Assembly (NCBI GenBank): GCA_002104905.1
Contig: MCFE01000109.1
Location: 1 to 64,000, forward strand
Origin: Basidiobolus meristosporus CBS 931.73
Taxonomy: Eukaryota > Basidiobolomycota > Basidiobolomycetes > Basidiobolales > Basidiobolaceae
Reading direction: 5' to 3'
Length of the DNA stretch: 64,000 nt
Shown: piece after piece, positions 1 through 9,619 of the stretch
How the letters are laid out: the number at the start of each line of letters is the position of its first letter
How positions within the stretch are numbered: position 1 is the stretch's first letter
Notes under the pieces: generated by a model
What the model was told of the DNA's origin: nothing
The model's database searches: none
Seen by the model: only the letters and a program-made list of their open reading frames with translations
Program-made: the position numbers and the translations under genes

Positions 1-394
1 CAGTAGTAGACATTGCAGAGAGTGACAGCTTGGGGCTAATAACCTATTGAAAGAGCCTTGGAGATATTGGAAGTGATTTGGGAGAACAAGTAGATTATGT
101 GGTTTTCACTTAATGATTTATTGAATGTAAAAGTAGTATTCATACTTTTACATGGTCTTGGCATAACAAGCACATAGAATAGGTTAAGGAAGGTCCTAAG
201 AACATGTGTGCAAAGTTTGGGGCTGTTTGGACAACTTTGAGTACTTTCATGTTCTTGGTACCTGGTATTTTGGTGAAAATATTCCAAGTAAATCTGGACA
301 AGGAATTTGGTCAGTATTCTCTAGGATTTGAAGGTAATGATCTAAGTGACTAAGCTAGGTGAATATTTAAGTGGAATTACAAATTTTTACAACA
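1..394 (-). mobile_element. 5' end of a copia (Ty1-type) element: primer site plus LTR, running off the left edge
   Basis: Positions 47-394 match, base after base with scattered substitutions, the LTRs at 51304-51652 and 56981-57326, and end in the LTR terminus TTACAACA. Positions 32-46 correspond to the primer-binding site next to the LTR at 56967-56980. This is therefore the 5' LTR and leader of a second copy on the minus strand, whose internal region lies left of the window. It is CpG-poor and diverged, so it is old. Confidence 0.8.
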
Positions 395-687
395 ATTTTC
401 ACTTATTGATTCATTGAATGACAGAGTAGTGTTTGTACTTTTATGTGGTCTTGGCATAACAAACATGTGGAATAGGTTTAGGAAGGTCCCAAGAGCATGT
501 TTGCAAGGTTTGGGGCTGCTTGGACAACTTTGAGAATTCTCATGTTCTGGGTAACTGGTAGTTTGGTGGAAATATTTTAAGTAAATCCTAACAAGGAATT
601 TGATCAATATTCTCTAAGATTTGTAGGTAAGGATCATAGTGACTGAGTTTGGTGAATATTTAGGTGGAATTACAAATTTTTACAACA
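395..687 (-). repeat. Truncated second copy of the same copia LTR, head to tail
   Basis: This lacks the first 60 or so bases of the + strand LTR reading but otherwise follows it to the end TACAACA at 681-687. It directly abuts the previous LTR, so two copies lie in tandem, probably from insertion into or recombination with an older LTR. Confidence 0.75.
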
Positions 688-1069
688 TAAAGATCTCACC
701 AACTTGGTGACTTTCACTCCCATATTCCTAGTCCATACAAATTTGATAACAAGGTCCACACTACTTTGACAAAAATTGGAACTAAAAATCTGAAGGAAGA
801 ACACCAGCTGAATGCCAGCACAAAATAACATTTGAATACCAGCAGGTTATCATATGAATTCCAAGTATGTAGTTTGATGTAGAGATTTCTAATAAGCTTA
901 TATATACCACTTTGTAATTGATAGTTCCAAATCAATGAACGAGTCAAAGAATACTGTTTAGTCTAGTACTTTACTACATAATCTACATTGGTAGTGCGTA
1001 GTTCCTTAAGCTACAATTGACCCTACGTATTTTAGGCAATATTCTGGGTAATTCAGATAATAGACTATC
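688..1069. other. AT-rich spacer, no gene seen
   Basis: Only short open frames occur here. I see no recognisable protein, RNA or repeat structure. Confidence 0.5.
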
Positions 1070-1076
1070 AAAAAAA
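1070..1076 (-). terminator. Pol III T-run terminator of U6
   Basis: Seven consecutive A on the + strand (T on the transcript) directly follow the 3' hairpin of U6. Confidence 0.85.
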
Positions 1077-1131
1077 TGTCCTCCGAAGAGGGGTCCACTC
1101 AAGATTTACGTGTCATCCTTGTGCAGGGGCC

Positions 1132-1162
<31 letters not shown>

Positions 1163-1188
1163 TTCAAGTGTCAGAGGTTCCGAAGAAC
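1077..1188 (-). ncRNA. SNR6: U6 spliceosomal snRNA
   Basis: The minus strand holds the invariant U6 core: the ACAGAGA box followed by AGATTAGCATGGCCCCTGC, then GGATGACAC. The 5' end is a UUCG-capped hairpin (GTTCTTCGGAAC, 1177-1188). The 3' end has a second UUCG hairpin and then a run of T (A run at 1070-1076 on +), a Pol III terminator. A TATA box lies about 28 nt upstream. U6 pairs with U4 and then U2 and the 5' splice site as the catalytic RNA of the major spliceosome. The core is major-class U6, not U6atac. It is slightly longer at the 3' end than I would expect, because of the extra hairpin. Confidence 0.96.
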
Positions 1189-1215
1189 TTGACACACGCA
1201 ATGGCCCCCACAGCG

Positions 1216-1222
1216 TTTTATA
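1216..1222 (-). promoter_or_regulatory. TATA box of the U6 gene
   Basis: TATAAAA on the minus strand lies 28-34 nt upstream of the inferred U6 5' end, the spacing expected for Pol III U6 promoters. Confidence 0.75.
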
Positions 1223-1305
1223 TCATGTGTATGCATAAGCAAATGGAATTATGGGAATTTCAATAATTTCCTGGTCAAAATTGATCATCATCGATGTAAA
1301 ATTGT

Positions 1306-1376
1306 GCCTACTGCCAGGATTGAACTGGCGACCTTCAGTTTACGAGACTGACGCGCTACCACTGCGCTAAGCAGGC
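1306..1376 (-). tRNA. tRNA with CGU anticodon (tRNA-Thr by anticodon; elongator-Met-like body)
   Basis: The minus strand folds as a full cloverleaf: acceptor GCCTGCT/AGTAGGC, D stem GCGC/GCGC, anticodon arm TCAGT-CTCGTAA-ACTGA, variable loop AGGTC, and T arm GCCAG-TTCAATC-CTGGC. No intron is present. Anticodon CGU reads ACG (Thr). The body (GCCT.CTTAGCGCAGT and GCGTCAGTCTC.TAA) is strikingly like eukaryotic elongator tRNA-Met, from which it differs at the central anticodon base (CGU versus CAU). The Pol III gene is followed upstream, 12 bp from its 5' end, by LTR insertions. Confidence 0.88.
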
Positions 1377-1388
1377 TATCTGAAATTC

Positions 1389-1709
1389 TGTTACAGAGTA
1401 AGGAGTCACTCGATGTCAAGTGACATCAACGCATACAAAGACGACTTAGTAGCCAGGGAAAAGCAAAGCAAGACGAATCACCAGACTCACAAAAAGGTAT
1501 AAATACCAAACAATCAATCAAATAAAAGGAGTTCTGGTTATAAGTAGAAAAGGCAGTAGAAACGAATTTTAGCTTGAATATACTTCTACGAAGTCACCAC
1601 CCTAACCTTTTAACAGATATTCTTATACTACCCCGTCGAATCTACGAGATAACATACACGTTATCCATTTTCGTACTCTCAAGGGACATTACTCTTTAAG
1701 TACGTAACA
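1389..1709. repeat. Solo LTR A, 321 bp, inserted just upstream of the tRNA
   Basis: It starts TGTTAC at 1389 and ends GTAACA at 1709, an inverted terminal pair. The direct repeat AATTC flanks it (1384-1388 and 1709-1713, sharing the terminal A), consistent with an integration target duplication. It is about 80-85% similar by eye to the adjacent LTR B. CpG dinucleotides are retained. Confidence 0.82.
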
Positions 1710-2031
1710 ATTCTCCAGAGTAAGGAGTCAGTCAATGTTATGTGAGATCAACGCATGCAAAGACGACTTAGTAGCCTGGGAAAAGTAAAGAAGGCAATTC
1801 ACCAGACTCGGAATAAGACATGAATAATAATCAAACAATCAAATAAAGAGAAAGTTTGGTCAGAAGTAGAAAGAGTGGTAGAAACGATTATTAGGTTGAA
1901 TATATTTCTACAAGTCACCATCCTAACCTTTTAAGAGACATTCTCACACTACCCCATTAAATCTACGAGATAACATACAAGGTATCTATTTACGTACTAT
2001 TTAAAGGACATTACTCTTTAATTACGTAACA
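1710..2031. repeat. LTR B, tandem relative of LTR A
   Basis: The same landmarks occur in the same order as in LTR A (GAGTAAGGAGTCA, AAGACGACTTAGTAGCC, CCTAACCTTTTAA, ending TACGTAACA at 2031). The first few bases are degenerate. With LTR A removed, this LTR would also start roughly a dozen bases upstream of the tRNA 5' end, so the site seems to have been hit twice. Confidence 0.78.
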
Positions 2032-2305
2032 TAATATAACGTAAAGAATCGCGGGCGAAGAAAAACCAAATAAGGAAAGCTAGGTAACCAGCCCTCACAA
2101 ATATATATGTATCACTTTATTCCTATAAGAAAAAGGAGAGTTATGATATAGATCCTTGACACAAAGGAAGAACATCATCTCTTAAATAGCCACACCATCC
2201 ATCATTTGCAATAAATATCTCAGTCTTTCAATGCTGGCCTACTTCGCCCTGCAATAGTAGTAGCCTTCTCTCTTACTACAAACTGTTTTACCGCGTAACA
2301 GTCCC
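2032..2305. other. Spacer between LTR relics, no gene seen
   Basis: No coding frame or RNA gene is supported. It may hold further eroded LTR sequence. Confidence 0.4.
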
Positions 2306-2531
2306 TGTTATAATAGTCCGAAACCTGACCTGAATGAACTGAGAAGCTAGGCATATATAGAGGTGTCAGCACCAAGTGGCACCTAAGTATATGTAAACAG
2401 ACGGTCCAATATGAAACAAGACTGTAGGCAAGCAATTGCAAAATGTGTTAAATACCAGATCTTAAGCCAAAATAAAGACAGACCTTGTTTCACTAACCTA
2501 AGAGACAAGGACAAACCCGGATATCATAACG
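2306..2531 (+). repeat. Old, diverged LTR of the gypsy family at 3937-8584, with a primer-site remnant
   Basis: It is the same 226-bp length and collinear with the intact LTR: TGTTAT start, a central GCATATATAGAG..GTCA.CACC block, CAAAATAAAGACAGACCTTGTT, and GATATCATAAC end. The bases after it (TTTGCTACAGCG) are a mutated form of the intact element's primer-binding site, so this is a 5' LTR remnant whose body is lost or unrecognisable. Confidence 0.78.
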
Positions 2532-3853
2532 TTTGCTACAGCGTAAAGTATACCTTTAGGATAAGTAGTAACCACCCAATAGAAGTCAATCATCTATATC
2601 GGTAAAAGATCGACCATGCTGATCTGCACACCTATAGAGTTACCCTGACAAAACCCTATCTATTCCTGGTCATCACTAAAGCCTAGTTTAGCACACAATA
2701 TGTAAGTAATCTATGAATAACTATTACAGCCAGGCTTATACATGTACAAAGTATCTTCTCCTTCATACCCTAGATTGACTCTTACCCTCACCGGATTCCC
2801 AAGAGATCGTTGTTTAGTCAGGACTTCCATTTACAACCGTAACAAAACATAGCCATTCTTAAGACCTTGGAAACTACCAAAATATCAGTTCAATCTGCAC
2901 TATAAGTATAGTAAGGTCCAGGCTTTATGCTCTACAAAAGATAAACCTCTCAAATCTGCATAAATTCCAAGCATTGTAGCTAATTCAAATTACATGAGCT
3001 TGCACATTTTACTTATGCTATACATTGAGTTCATTAAAATCTTAATACAACTACATTAAATGAAGTAGGAGTATTTTGGGAATGCTGTATATGTACAGTG
3101 TGCTGTGCTTGACCGTTCATTTTATAGAGTGCACAACATTCTACCAAAGCAATTACCTCCATCTGGAATTTCCAGAGAACCAACCTCATAAAAAATATGT
3201 GCGGGTGCTCGTCGCCTTCCGGTCTACCAGAAATTATCCCTTTTTTTGAGCTTTTTGAGAAAACAACCCCCTTTTGAAAGGTTCAATAAAGCCACTGAAT
3301 GTTAAAAAACAATGAAAGTGGCTTTAGTACTCATTTCTTCAAGAGATTTCTCTTCCTTACTCTTAGCTGTATACACAGGCAAAGTGATTATGACGGTTAT
3401 TTGGCAGGCCCATTGAATGAGGCACTTTTTTGTACTCATTACCGCACCTGTTTTGTTCATACTGTCATTCATAGCGAAACCATCACAAGAGTTTACTTTA
3501 TATGGTGGCATTACTAGCATGTAAGAACATGGAGCAGAGGAATATCCAATTTACGCTACAACTCCCGAACAATGGTCTAACTGGCACTCGCTGCAGATAA
3601 AGTCCTGTTAATCATTATCATCGAATACAAATCTTTGTTTGGTTTTCCTGGGTGAGTTCATGATTTCATATCTTTTACAAGGACCACACTTTTGATAGAG
3701 AATCGATCAAGTCCATCATTTTGCCATGTATACTGCTATACCTTTCTTTAGGTAAACATCTAGAGTGAACAAAGAGGTTAAAGCAAACTCGCAAAGCTGT
3801 AGCTAAGCATAAGGACAGAAATGGCATATCATGAAGATTCCAAAACATATCCA
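2532..3853. other. No gene recognised
   Basis: AT-rich sequence without supported ORFs. A T-run at about 3240-3246 follows a short GC-richer patch (3199-3230); I could not match it to any Pol III RNA. It may be the eroded interior of the old gypsy copy. Confidence 0.4.
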
Positions 3854-3926
3854 CGAGGCGCATGGGACTCGAACCCACAATCCCCAGATCCGAAGTCTGA
3901 TGCCTTATCCATTAGGCCAACGCCCC
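3854..3926 (-). tRNA. tRNA-Arg(UCG)
   Basis: Minus-strand cloverleaf: acceptor GGGGCGT/GCGCCTC with discriminator G, D stem GCCT/AGGC, anticodon arm TCAGA-CTTCGGA-TCTGG (one G-A mismatch tolerated at the stem base), and T arm GTGGG-TTCGAGT-CCCAT. Anticodon UCG decodes CGA (Arg). No intron is seen. The intact gypsy element begins 10 bp upstream of its 5' end. Confidence 0.92.
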
Positions 3927-3936
3927 AATTGCTAAC

Positions 3937-4162
3937 TGTTATGAAAGTCTGAATCCCGACCAGAACAGGCAGCAAGTTGTCGCATATAGAGATGCGTCAA
4001 CACCAAAAATCATCAAAGATGATCAAAGACTGATGGGCTAAAGTAAGACAAGTTGTATGCAAATGATCGAGAAATGTATAAAAAGTAGATCCTACGCTAA
4101 AATAAAGGACAGACCTTGTTACACCAAACAGAAGGACGGGAACTGGCCTGGATTTCATAACA
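3937..4162 (+). repeat. 5' LTR of the gypsy element
   Basis: 226 bp with 10-bp inverted termini. A TATA-like TGTATAAAAAG lies in the second half and is a likely promoter. The sequence is repeated at 8360. Confidence 0.95.
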
Positions 4163-4164
4163 TT

Positions 4165-4175
4165 TGGTAGCAGCG
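4165..4175 (+). other. Primer-binding site (tRNA 3'-end type)
   Basis: TGGTAGCAGCG lies two bases inside the 5' LTR. The TGGTAGC.. start is typical of primer sites complementary to an initiator-Met tRNA 3' end including CCA. The actual tRNA is not in the window. Confidence 0.75.
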
Positions 4176-4207
4176 AAACAACAAATAATCCTCCAAACTA
4201 CAAGAAA

Positions 4208-6748
4208 ATGAGTACTAGCAAGAGTACTAAAGGAAGCAGCCCTGGTGAAGACATCAATGCATTGCTGCGAGAGCAATTACAAGAATTGAAAGAAGAGAAC
4301 CAGTGGCTAAAAGCACAGTATAGTGCACAGGAAGAGTTGCCTACTAAAGAAGATATTCTGAAGGCATATGGAAGTTTGGAATCCGGTCATGCAAAGTTAG
4401 CAAAGCCTGATACATTTGACGGGAAGTCAAATGTGGATTCTTGGATTTTTCAGGTTGAAAAATACCTAAAATTCACAAACGTTAGTAAGATGCAAATGGT
4501 TGATTATGCATCGAGTCTGTTCAGGGGACAGGCGCTATTGTGGTGGAGGTCTCACATGAAGAGGGTCCAAGAAGGACTTGAAGTTGAAATTGAAAAGTGG
4601 AACCAGTTTAAGCAAGAATTGAAGGCAGAATTCAAGCTTGTGACAGCAACTAAACATGCTCGAGATAAACTGGCACAGCTAGTCCAGAAGGGAACAGTTA
4701 GCAGCTATACCAATGAATTCAAAAGTATTCTATTAGAAATTGATGGAATATCGGAAGATGAAATACTGGATCGATATGTACGTGGACTCCGAAAGTCCAC
4801 CAGGAAAGAAGTGGAGCTTCGAGATCCAAGCTCATTCAAAGAGGCCCACAGGATTGCAGAAAGATATGACCAGATTATGTTTGATAATGTACACAGCACA
4901 AAAAAAGAAGCACATGAAGCTGACAAGAAGTCTACACCAAAGAAAAAAGATAAGGAGTATTGCATCAAACATAACTTGTGCTTCAAATGCAATAAGAAAG
5001 GTCATAGATTTTTTGAGTGCCCCAACCGGAAGAAAAGTAAAGCTACTGAACAGGATAATGAGGACACTGAAGAAACCTTGAACGAAATACAGGACCAACA
5101 TATTATACATATGGTGGATCAATTTAACAAGCAAAAAGAGGAGCAGACACGACCAATTGTTCAATGGGTAGCCCAAGTAAACAACTGCCCCGTGAAGATT
5201 ATCCTAGACAGTGGTGCAAGTGATAACTTTATATCCAAAAAGTTGGCAGTGCAGCTGAAGCTTATAGTGCAACCAACTAGAAAAAAGTATATAAAGTTGG
5301 CGGCACAAAGCCCCATACAAATTGGGAGTGAAACAAACTTTCAATGGAGCATTCCAACATACAGCGATGAAGTGGTTGCAAAGATAATTACCAATGCAAA
5401 CTTTGATGTAATTTTAGGACAACCATGGCTGTACAAACGAAATCCTGTCATCAATTGGCAAACGCAAGAAGTGGCAGTATATGAGGAAGGGAGGCGGCAG
5501 GTAATCTGTAAACCAAACACAGAACTGCTAAAAGAAGAGGAGGTACTCGTAATTACAAAGTCACAACTTTCTAAAGCAGCAAGGAAAGTAGACAAAAGCA
5601 ATGTTGGAATTATATACAGCATTCTAGATGAAGACACCAAGCAAACCAACAACACGCAGGATATCCAAAATATCTTAGATGAGTACCAAGATGTGTTCAA
5701 AGTACTCAAAGGCTTACCACCAAAAAGAAGCGTGGATCACAAGATTGATCTAGAAAACAGCTCACCGGTGTCAAAACAGCCTTACCGAATGAGTCCATTG
5801 GAGCTACAAGAATTAAAAAAACAATTAGCTGAATTGTTAGAGAAAGGTTATATAAGACCAAGTAAATCACCGTTTGGAGCACCGGTATTGTTTGTTAAGA
5901 AGAAGGATGGGTCACTTCGTTTGTGTGTGGACTATCGAGCCCTAAATTCAGCGACAATCAAAAACAAGTACCCACTCCCCCGAATTGACGAACTGTTTGA
6001 CAACCTGAATGGTGCAAGGATGTTTTCAAAGATAGATCTAAAAAGCGGCTACTACCAAATCCGAATTCAAGAAGGTGATATTGAGAAAACAGCATTCCGC
6101 ACACGCTACGGTCATTACGAGTTTGTGGTAATGAGTTTTGGACTCACCAACGCACCGGCCACCTTTATGACATTGATGAATAGCATTTTTCATCAATATC
6201 TAGATCAATTTATATTAGTATACCTAGATGATATATTAATATATAGCAAAACACTAGCAGAACATCAAGACCATCTGCGAATTGTCTTTGATATTTTGCG
6301 AAGAGAAAAATTAGTAGCAAACAAGGAAAAATGTCAGTTCAATACAAAAGAAATTGAATATTTAGGACATGTGATTACCACAGAAGGCCTGAAAGTTGAC
6401 AATAAGAAAGTAAAGATAATAGAAGAGTGGCCATACCCAAACTCGATAACCAAGCTACGATCGTTTCTAGGGTTAGCGTCATATTACCGAAAGTTTATAG
6501 CAGGCTTTGCACAGATAGCAGCGCCACTGACGGACTTACTAAAGCAAGAAAGGACGTGCACTTGGTCAAAAAAATGTGAAGTTGCATTCCAACAGTTGAA
6601 AGGTTGCATTAGTAAACGCCCCAGTGTTGAAAAGCCCGGATTATTCAAAAACCTTCTATTTAACAACCGATGCTTCACTATGGGCCGTAGGGGGAGTACT
6701 GTCACAATATCAGGACAAACAGGAGCATCCAATTGCGTTCGAAAGTAG
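4208..6748 (+). CDS. Gypsy Gag-protease-reverse transcriptase ORF
   Basis: 846 aa in a single frame. The N-terminus is coiled (about residues 20-50), then a retrotransposon Gag region (around 70-200), a CCHC zinc knuckle (C-x2-C-x4-H-x4-C, near residue 257), an aspartic protease with DSGAS (near 334), and reverse transcriptase with the VDYRALN region and YLDD active site (near 671). Gag and Pol are fused without a frameshift, as in several fungal and plant gypsy groups. The frame leaves the conserved pol reading at about 6620, in a run of four C; after that the translated tail is meaningless. The RNase H and integrase continue in another frame from 6624. A single extra C explains it, so the natural product was probably one continuous polyprotein. 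Confidence 0.93.
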   Translation: MSTSKSTKGSSPGEDINALLREQLQELKEENQWLKAQYSAQEELPTKEDILKAYGSLESGHAKLAKPDTFDGKSNVDSWIFQVEKYLKFTNVSKMQMVDYASSLFRGQALLWWRSHMKRVQEGLEVEIEKWNQFKQELKAEFKLVTATKHARDKLAQLVQKGTVSSYTNEFKSILLEIDGISEDEILDRYVRGLRKSTRKEVELRDPSSFKEAHRIAERYDQIMFDNVHSTKKEAHEADKKSTPKKKDKEYCIKHNLCFKCNKKGHRFFECPNRKKSKATEQDNEDTEETLNEIQDQHIIHMVDQFNKQKEEQTRPIVQWVAQVNNCPVKIILDSGASDNFISKKLAVQLKLIVQPTRKKYIKLAAQSPIQIGSETNFQWSIPTYSDEVVAKIITNANFDVILGQPWLYKRNPVINWQTQEVAVYEEGRRQVICKPNTELLKEEEVLVITKSQLSKAARKVDKSNVGIIYSILDEDTKQTNNTQDIQNILDEYQDVFKVLKGLPPKRSVDHKIDLENSSPVSKQPYRMSPLELQELKKQLAELLEKGYIRPSKSPFGAPVLFVKKKDGSLRLCVDYRALNSATIKNKYPLPRIDELFDNLNGARMFSKIDLKSGYYQIRIQEGDIEKTAFRTRYGHYEFVVMSFGLTNAPATFMTLMNSIFHQYLDQFILVYLDDILIYSKTLAEHQDHLRIVFDILRREKLVANKEKCQFNTKEIEYLGHVITTEGLKVDNKKVKIIEEWPYPNSITKLRSFLGLASYYRKFIAGFAQIAAPLTDLLKQERTCTWSKKCEVAFQQLKGCISKRPSVEKPGLFKNLLFNNRCFTMGRRGSTVTISGQTGASNCVRK

Positions 6749-8375
6749 AAAACTCTCAGCAGCAGAACATAATTATCCAACACACGAAAAAGAGTTATTG
6801 GCAATAATTGTCTGTTTGAAAGTGTGGCGATGCTACCTAGAAGGAAAAAAGTGTATTATCCGAACAGATCATGCAAGTCTAAGATTTGTTAATACACAAA
6901 AAACCTTATCAAGAAGAATGCTGCGTTGGATAGAATACTTGCAACAATTCAATTTTGAGATCACCTACATAAAAGGTAGCTCAAATAAAGTAGCCGATGC
7001 ACTCTCCAGGATGGAAGAGGAGACACAAGAACAGACAATAGAAAACACAATCCTCATGATAGATGCGTCGGATTGGCCAACTCTAATACCTCAATACCTA
7101 CAGGAGCAAACCTTCCCAGAAGAGATCCCTGCAGAAGTTAAAGAATTAGTAAGACAGGAAGCAGACAAGTTTTGCATAAATGAAGAAGTTTTGTACAGAA
7201 AAATACAAGACCTAGAAATCCCGTTTTGCCCACATATATTGCGCGCAGATCTAATCTGCAAATATCATCAAGCATATGGCCATTTAGGAGTGCAAGGAGT
7301 CTTAAACTTACTGAAGCCTCGAGCCTGGTGGCCAAATATGACTCAAGATATTGCAAAAGTTATTCGGTTCTGCCCCGACTGTCAGTTAGCCACGCCGGGA
7401 AGAAAACAAGAGGCACAACTTCACCCATTACCACAAGTCCCAGCATTTAGTCGGTGGAGTTTAGACTTCATCGGAAGGTTGCCAGAAACAAAAAAGGGTA
7501 ACAAATGGATACTAACTGCTATAGACCACACCACAAAGTGGCCAATTGCTAAAGCAATAAGAAGAGCTACAGCAAAAGAGGTAGCTACGTTCTTATATGA
7601 AGAAATACTGTTACAGTTTGGTTGCCCAGAAGAAATACTTACCGACAGAGGGCGAAACTTTATTGAAGGCGTAATGGGAAGCTATGTTAGGATGCAAGGA
7701 ATTAAACACTTAAAAACATCGGCATTTCACCCTAGAACTAATGGGGTGAATGAACGTTTTAATGGGTTGTTTTGTAGAATGCTAACAACCTACGTCCAAG
7801 GTGCACGCCACAAATGGGATGAATTCGTGCAACAGGCACTTTTTGCGTGTCGAATACGATGCCATGTAGCTACAGGGTATTCACCCTTCTACTTAGTATA
7901 TGGACGAGAGCCAAAAATCCCAGGTGACACAGTACGGCCAAACCTCTGGAATCTCGACAATGAAGACGATAAAGCAGAATGGAGAATACGAGAATTGGAG
8001 GCGTTAGGCCACAAACGAGAGGAAGTGATAAAAAGACTTGAAAGTCAAGGTCAACAAATGAAATTGCGATACGATAAAAATGTAGGTGACCAAGAGCTGG
8101 AAGTTGGAACAAAGGTTCTAATACGAAAGGAGGACCACAAGAAGTTTCAACCGTACTGGATGGGCCCATTCGTTGTAAGTAGAATAATGCCATTCTCAAC
8201 ATATCAGCTCGTAGATATGAGTGGCCAAGTTCAGAAAACGTTAGTCCACCGAGACAGACTAAAAATAGCATTGCAAGGCGGACCATTCCCCGAAAAGAAG
8301 GTTTGGTACCATAAAGACGAGGATTCTTCAGGAGAAGAATCAATCGAAGAAGGGGAAAATGTTATGAAAGTCTGA
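6624..8375 (+). CDS. Gypsy RNase H-integrase half of Pol (out of frame with the RT ORF)
   Basis: 583 aa. It has no start of its own; reading begins where RT breaks off. RNase H shows TTDAS and RTDHASL. The integrase zinc domain reads H-x3-H then CPDC. The catalytic core has the D, D, E triad in [15 protein letters not shown] and [10 protein letters not shown]. The C-terminus has a GPFVV / GPY-F-like module and lacks a chromodomain. The stop codon at 8373-8375 lies inside the 3' LTR, so the last residues are LTR-encoded. Overlap with the upstream ORF (6624-6748) is only an effect of the frameshift. Confidence 0.92.
   Translation: MLKSPDYSKTFYLTTDASLWAVGGVLSQYQDKQEHPIAFESRKLSAAEHNYPTHEKELLAIIVCLKVWRCYLEGKKCIIRTDHASLRFVNTQKTLSRRMLRWIEYLQQFNFEITYIKGSSNKVADALSRMEEETQEQTIENTILMIDASDWPTLIPQYLQEQTFPEEIPAEVKELVRQEADKFCINEEVLYRKIQDLEIPFCPHILRADLICKYHQAYGHLGVQGVLNLLKPRAWWPNMTQDIAKVIRFCPDCQLATPGRKQEAQLHPLPQVPAFSRWSLDFIGRLPETKKGNKWILTAIDHTTKWPIAKAIRRATAKEVATFLYEEILLQFGCPEEILTDRGRNFIEGVMGSYVRMQGIKHLKTSAFHPRTNGVNERFNGLFCRMLTTYVQGARHKWDEFVQQALFACRIRCHVATGYSPFYLVYGREPKIPGDTVRPNLWNLDNEDDKAEWRIRELEALGHKREEVIKRLESQGQQMKLRYDKNVGDQELEVGTKVLIRKEDHKKFQPYWMGPFVVSRIMPFSTYQLVDMSGQVQKTLVHRDRLKIALQGGPFPEKKVWYHKDEDSSGEESIEEGENVMKV
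8346..8359 (+). other. Polypurine tract of the gypsy element
   Basis: An all-purine stretch immediately before the 3' LTR, also translated as part of Pol. It primes plus-strand cDNA synthesis. Confidence 0.85.
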
Positions 8376-8584
8376 ATCCCGACCAGAACAGGCAGCAAGT
8401 TGTCGCATATAGAGATGCGTCAACACCAAAAATCATCAAAGATGATCAAAGACTGATGGGCTAAAGTAAGACAAGTTGTATGCAAATGATCGAGAAATGT
8501 ATAAAAAGTAGATCCTACGCTAAAATAAAGGACAGACCTTGTTACACCAAACAGAAGGACGGGAACTGGCCTGGATTTCATAAC
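8360..8584 (+). repeat. 3' LTR of the gypsy element
   Basis: Matches the 5' LTR base for base as far as 8584, where the expected terminal A is T. Confidence 0.95.
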
Positions 8585-8585
8585 T

Positions 8586-8751
8586 ATACAATATCTGAGC
8601 GACATACAGATGATCGACTATAGTATGTCACCGTGTGATGTTCATATATGCTCGCTGTGGTACTTAAGACACAGTATGCAATCGATGTGTAAAGCAGATC
8701 AGCGCTAAAATAAACAGACTAACAGAAACTAGAACGACTGAGTATCATAAA
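8586..8751 (+). repeat. Possible decayed related LTR
   Basis: Shares only landmarks with the intact LTR (ATGCAA.CGATG.GTAAA, GCAGATC, CGCTAAAATAAA.CAGAC, ending ATCATAA). A short direct repeat, ACTRTACAATAT, follows both the intact 3' LTR and this block. Could be coincidence in AT-rich DNA. Confidence 0.4.
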
Positions 8752-9600
8752 AAACTGTACAATATGCAAAGCTGTACTAAGACATATTAGGAACAAGCCC
8801 AAACCCAACGACATAGTATCTAATACATAGAACCTAACAGAGCCAAAACATGGATAGGGCACTTGAAACCCTACCTTTCCTGAACCATAGTAATGAAGCA
8901 TCATCCATGTATATGTAACAGACGCATACGTTTATTGTAGTGTAGTAGTGCTATAAAGGATTGCTATATATTTTCCCTCGACTCAAGTAAAAGGCAATAC
9001 CCGTCAGAACCATACTGTATGGAATATACCCCCATAGTTACTAGGAAGCTGATTTTGAATTGATTCCGACTGTACCAGATGTACCTCCTAACAGATCGCA
9101 TAAGATAAAATATTTGTAACCCGCGACTTTCTCCTCTTACTAGGTTGTCCCAGCATATATTATTCGCAGCAGCTGGCAGATTCAACGTACGTTTCTGCTA
9201 ACAATAGGGCTTACGAAAATACTGCAGGTCGTTGGTGAAGTTTACCATTTGCAACAAGAAAATTATATCATGTGTCAATGACCAGGTCCCTTACTCGTGT
9301 TAAATATCACATCCAATTTGCTATCTTAAAGAATTTGTCAGGAGCATTTTCCCATGTAACTCTCATCTTCTATGTATTGTTTTATTGCTTTGACAAAGTC
9401 TAAGCACTGTTGTTGTACTAACACATCTTTTTGGCTCTAGAATGATGTACAGATGTATCCGAAATTGTCATTCCCCCTCCCCCAACCCTATTCTTCATAA
9501 ATAAACTCCTATAGCTATATAGTACTAGATATCCCCATATGGCACTAAGAAGTAATATCGATTAGGCAATGGGTGATAGGGATTATAAGTGCATTATCAT
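8752..9600. other. Spacer, no gene seen
   Basis: No supported ORF, RNA or repeat. It is the 3' flank of the Gly/Asn-rich gene. Confidence 0.5.
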
Positions 9601-9619
9601 TCTACCATAGCTCTATGTG

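Larger units (their letters stand above)
3937..8584 (+). mobile_element. Ty3/gypsy LTR retrotransposon, nearly intact
   Basis: The two LTRs (3937-4162 and 8360-8584) look identical by eye over 225 bp and start TGTTATGAAA; the 5' copy ends in the exact inverted TTTCATAACA. PBS TGGTAGCAGCG is at 4165-4175 (initiator-Met-type tRNA 3' end), and the polypurine tract GAAGAAGGGGAAAA at 8346-8359 abuts the 3' LTR. The order gag, protease, RT, RNase H, integrase is Ty3/gypsy. I see no clear target-site duplication, and the final A of the 3' LTR is absent or changed. Identical LTRs mean a recent insertion. Confidence 0.95.

Noticed and set aside
3199-3246. Short GC-richer patch ending in a T-run, possible Pol III RNA
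   Set aside because: No match to U6, 5S, 7SL or RNase P features I know; T-runs are common in this AT-rich stretch.
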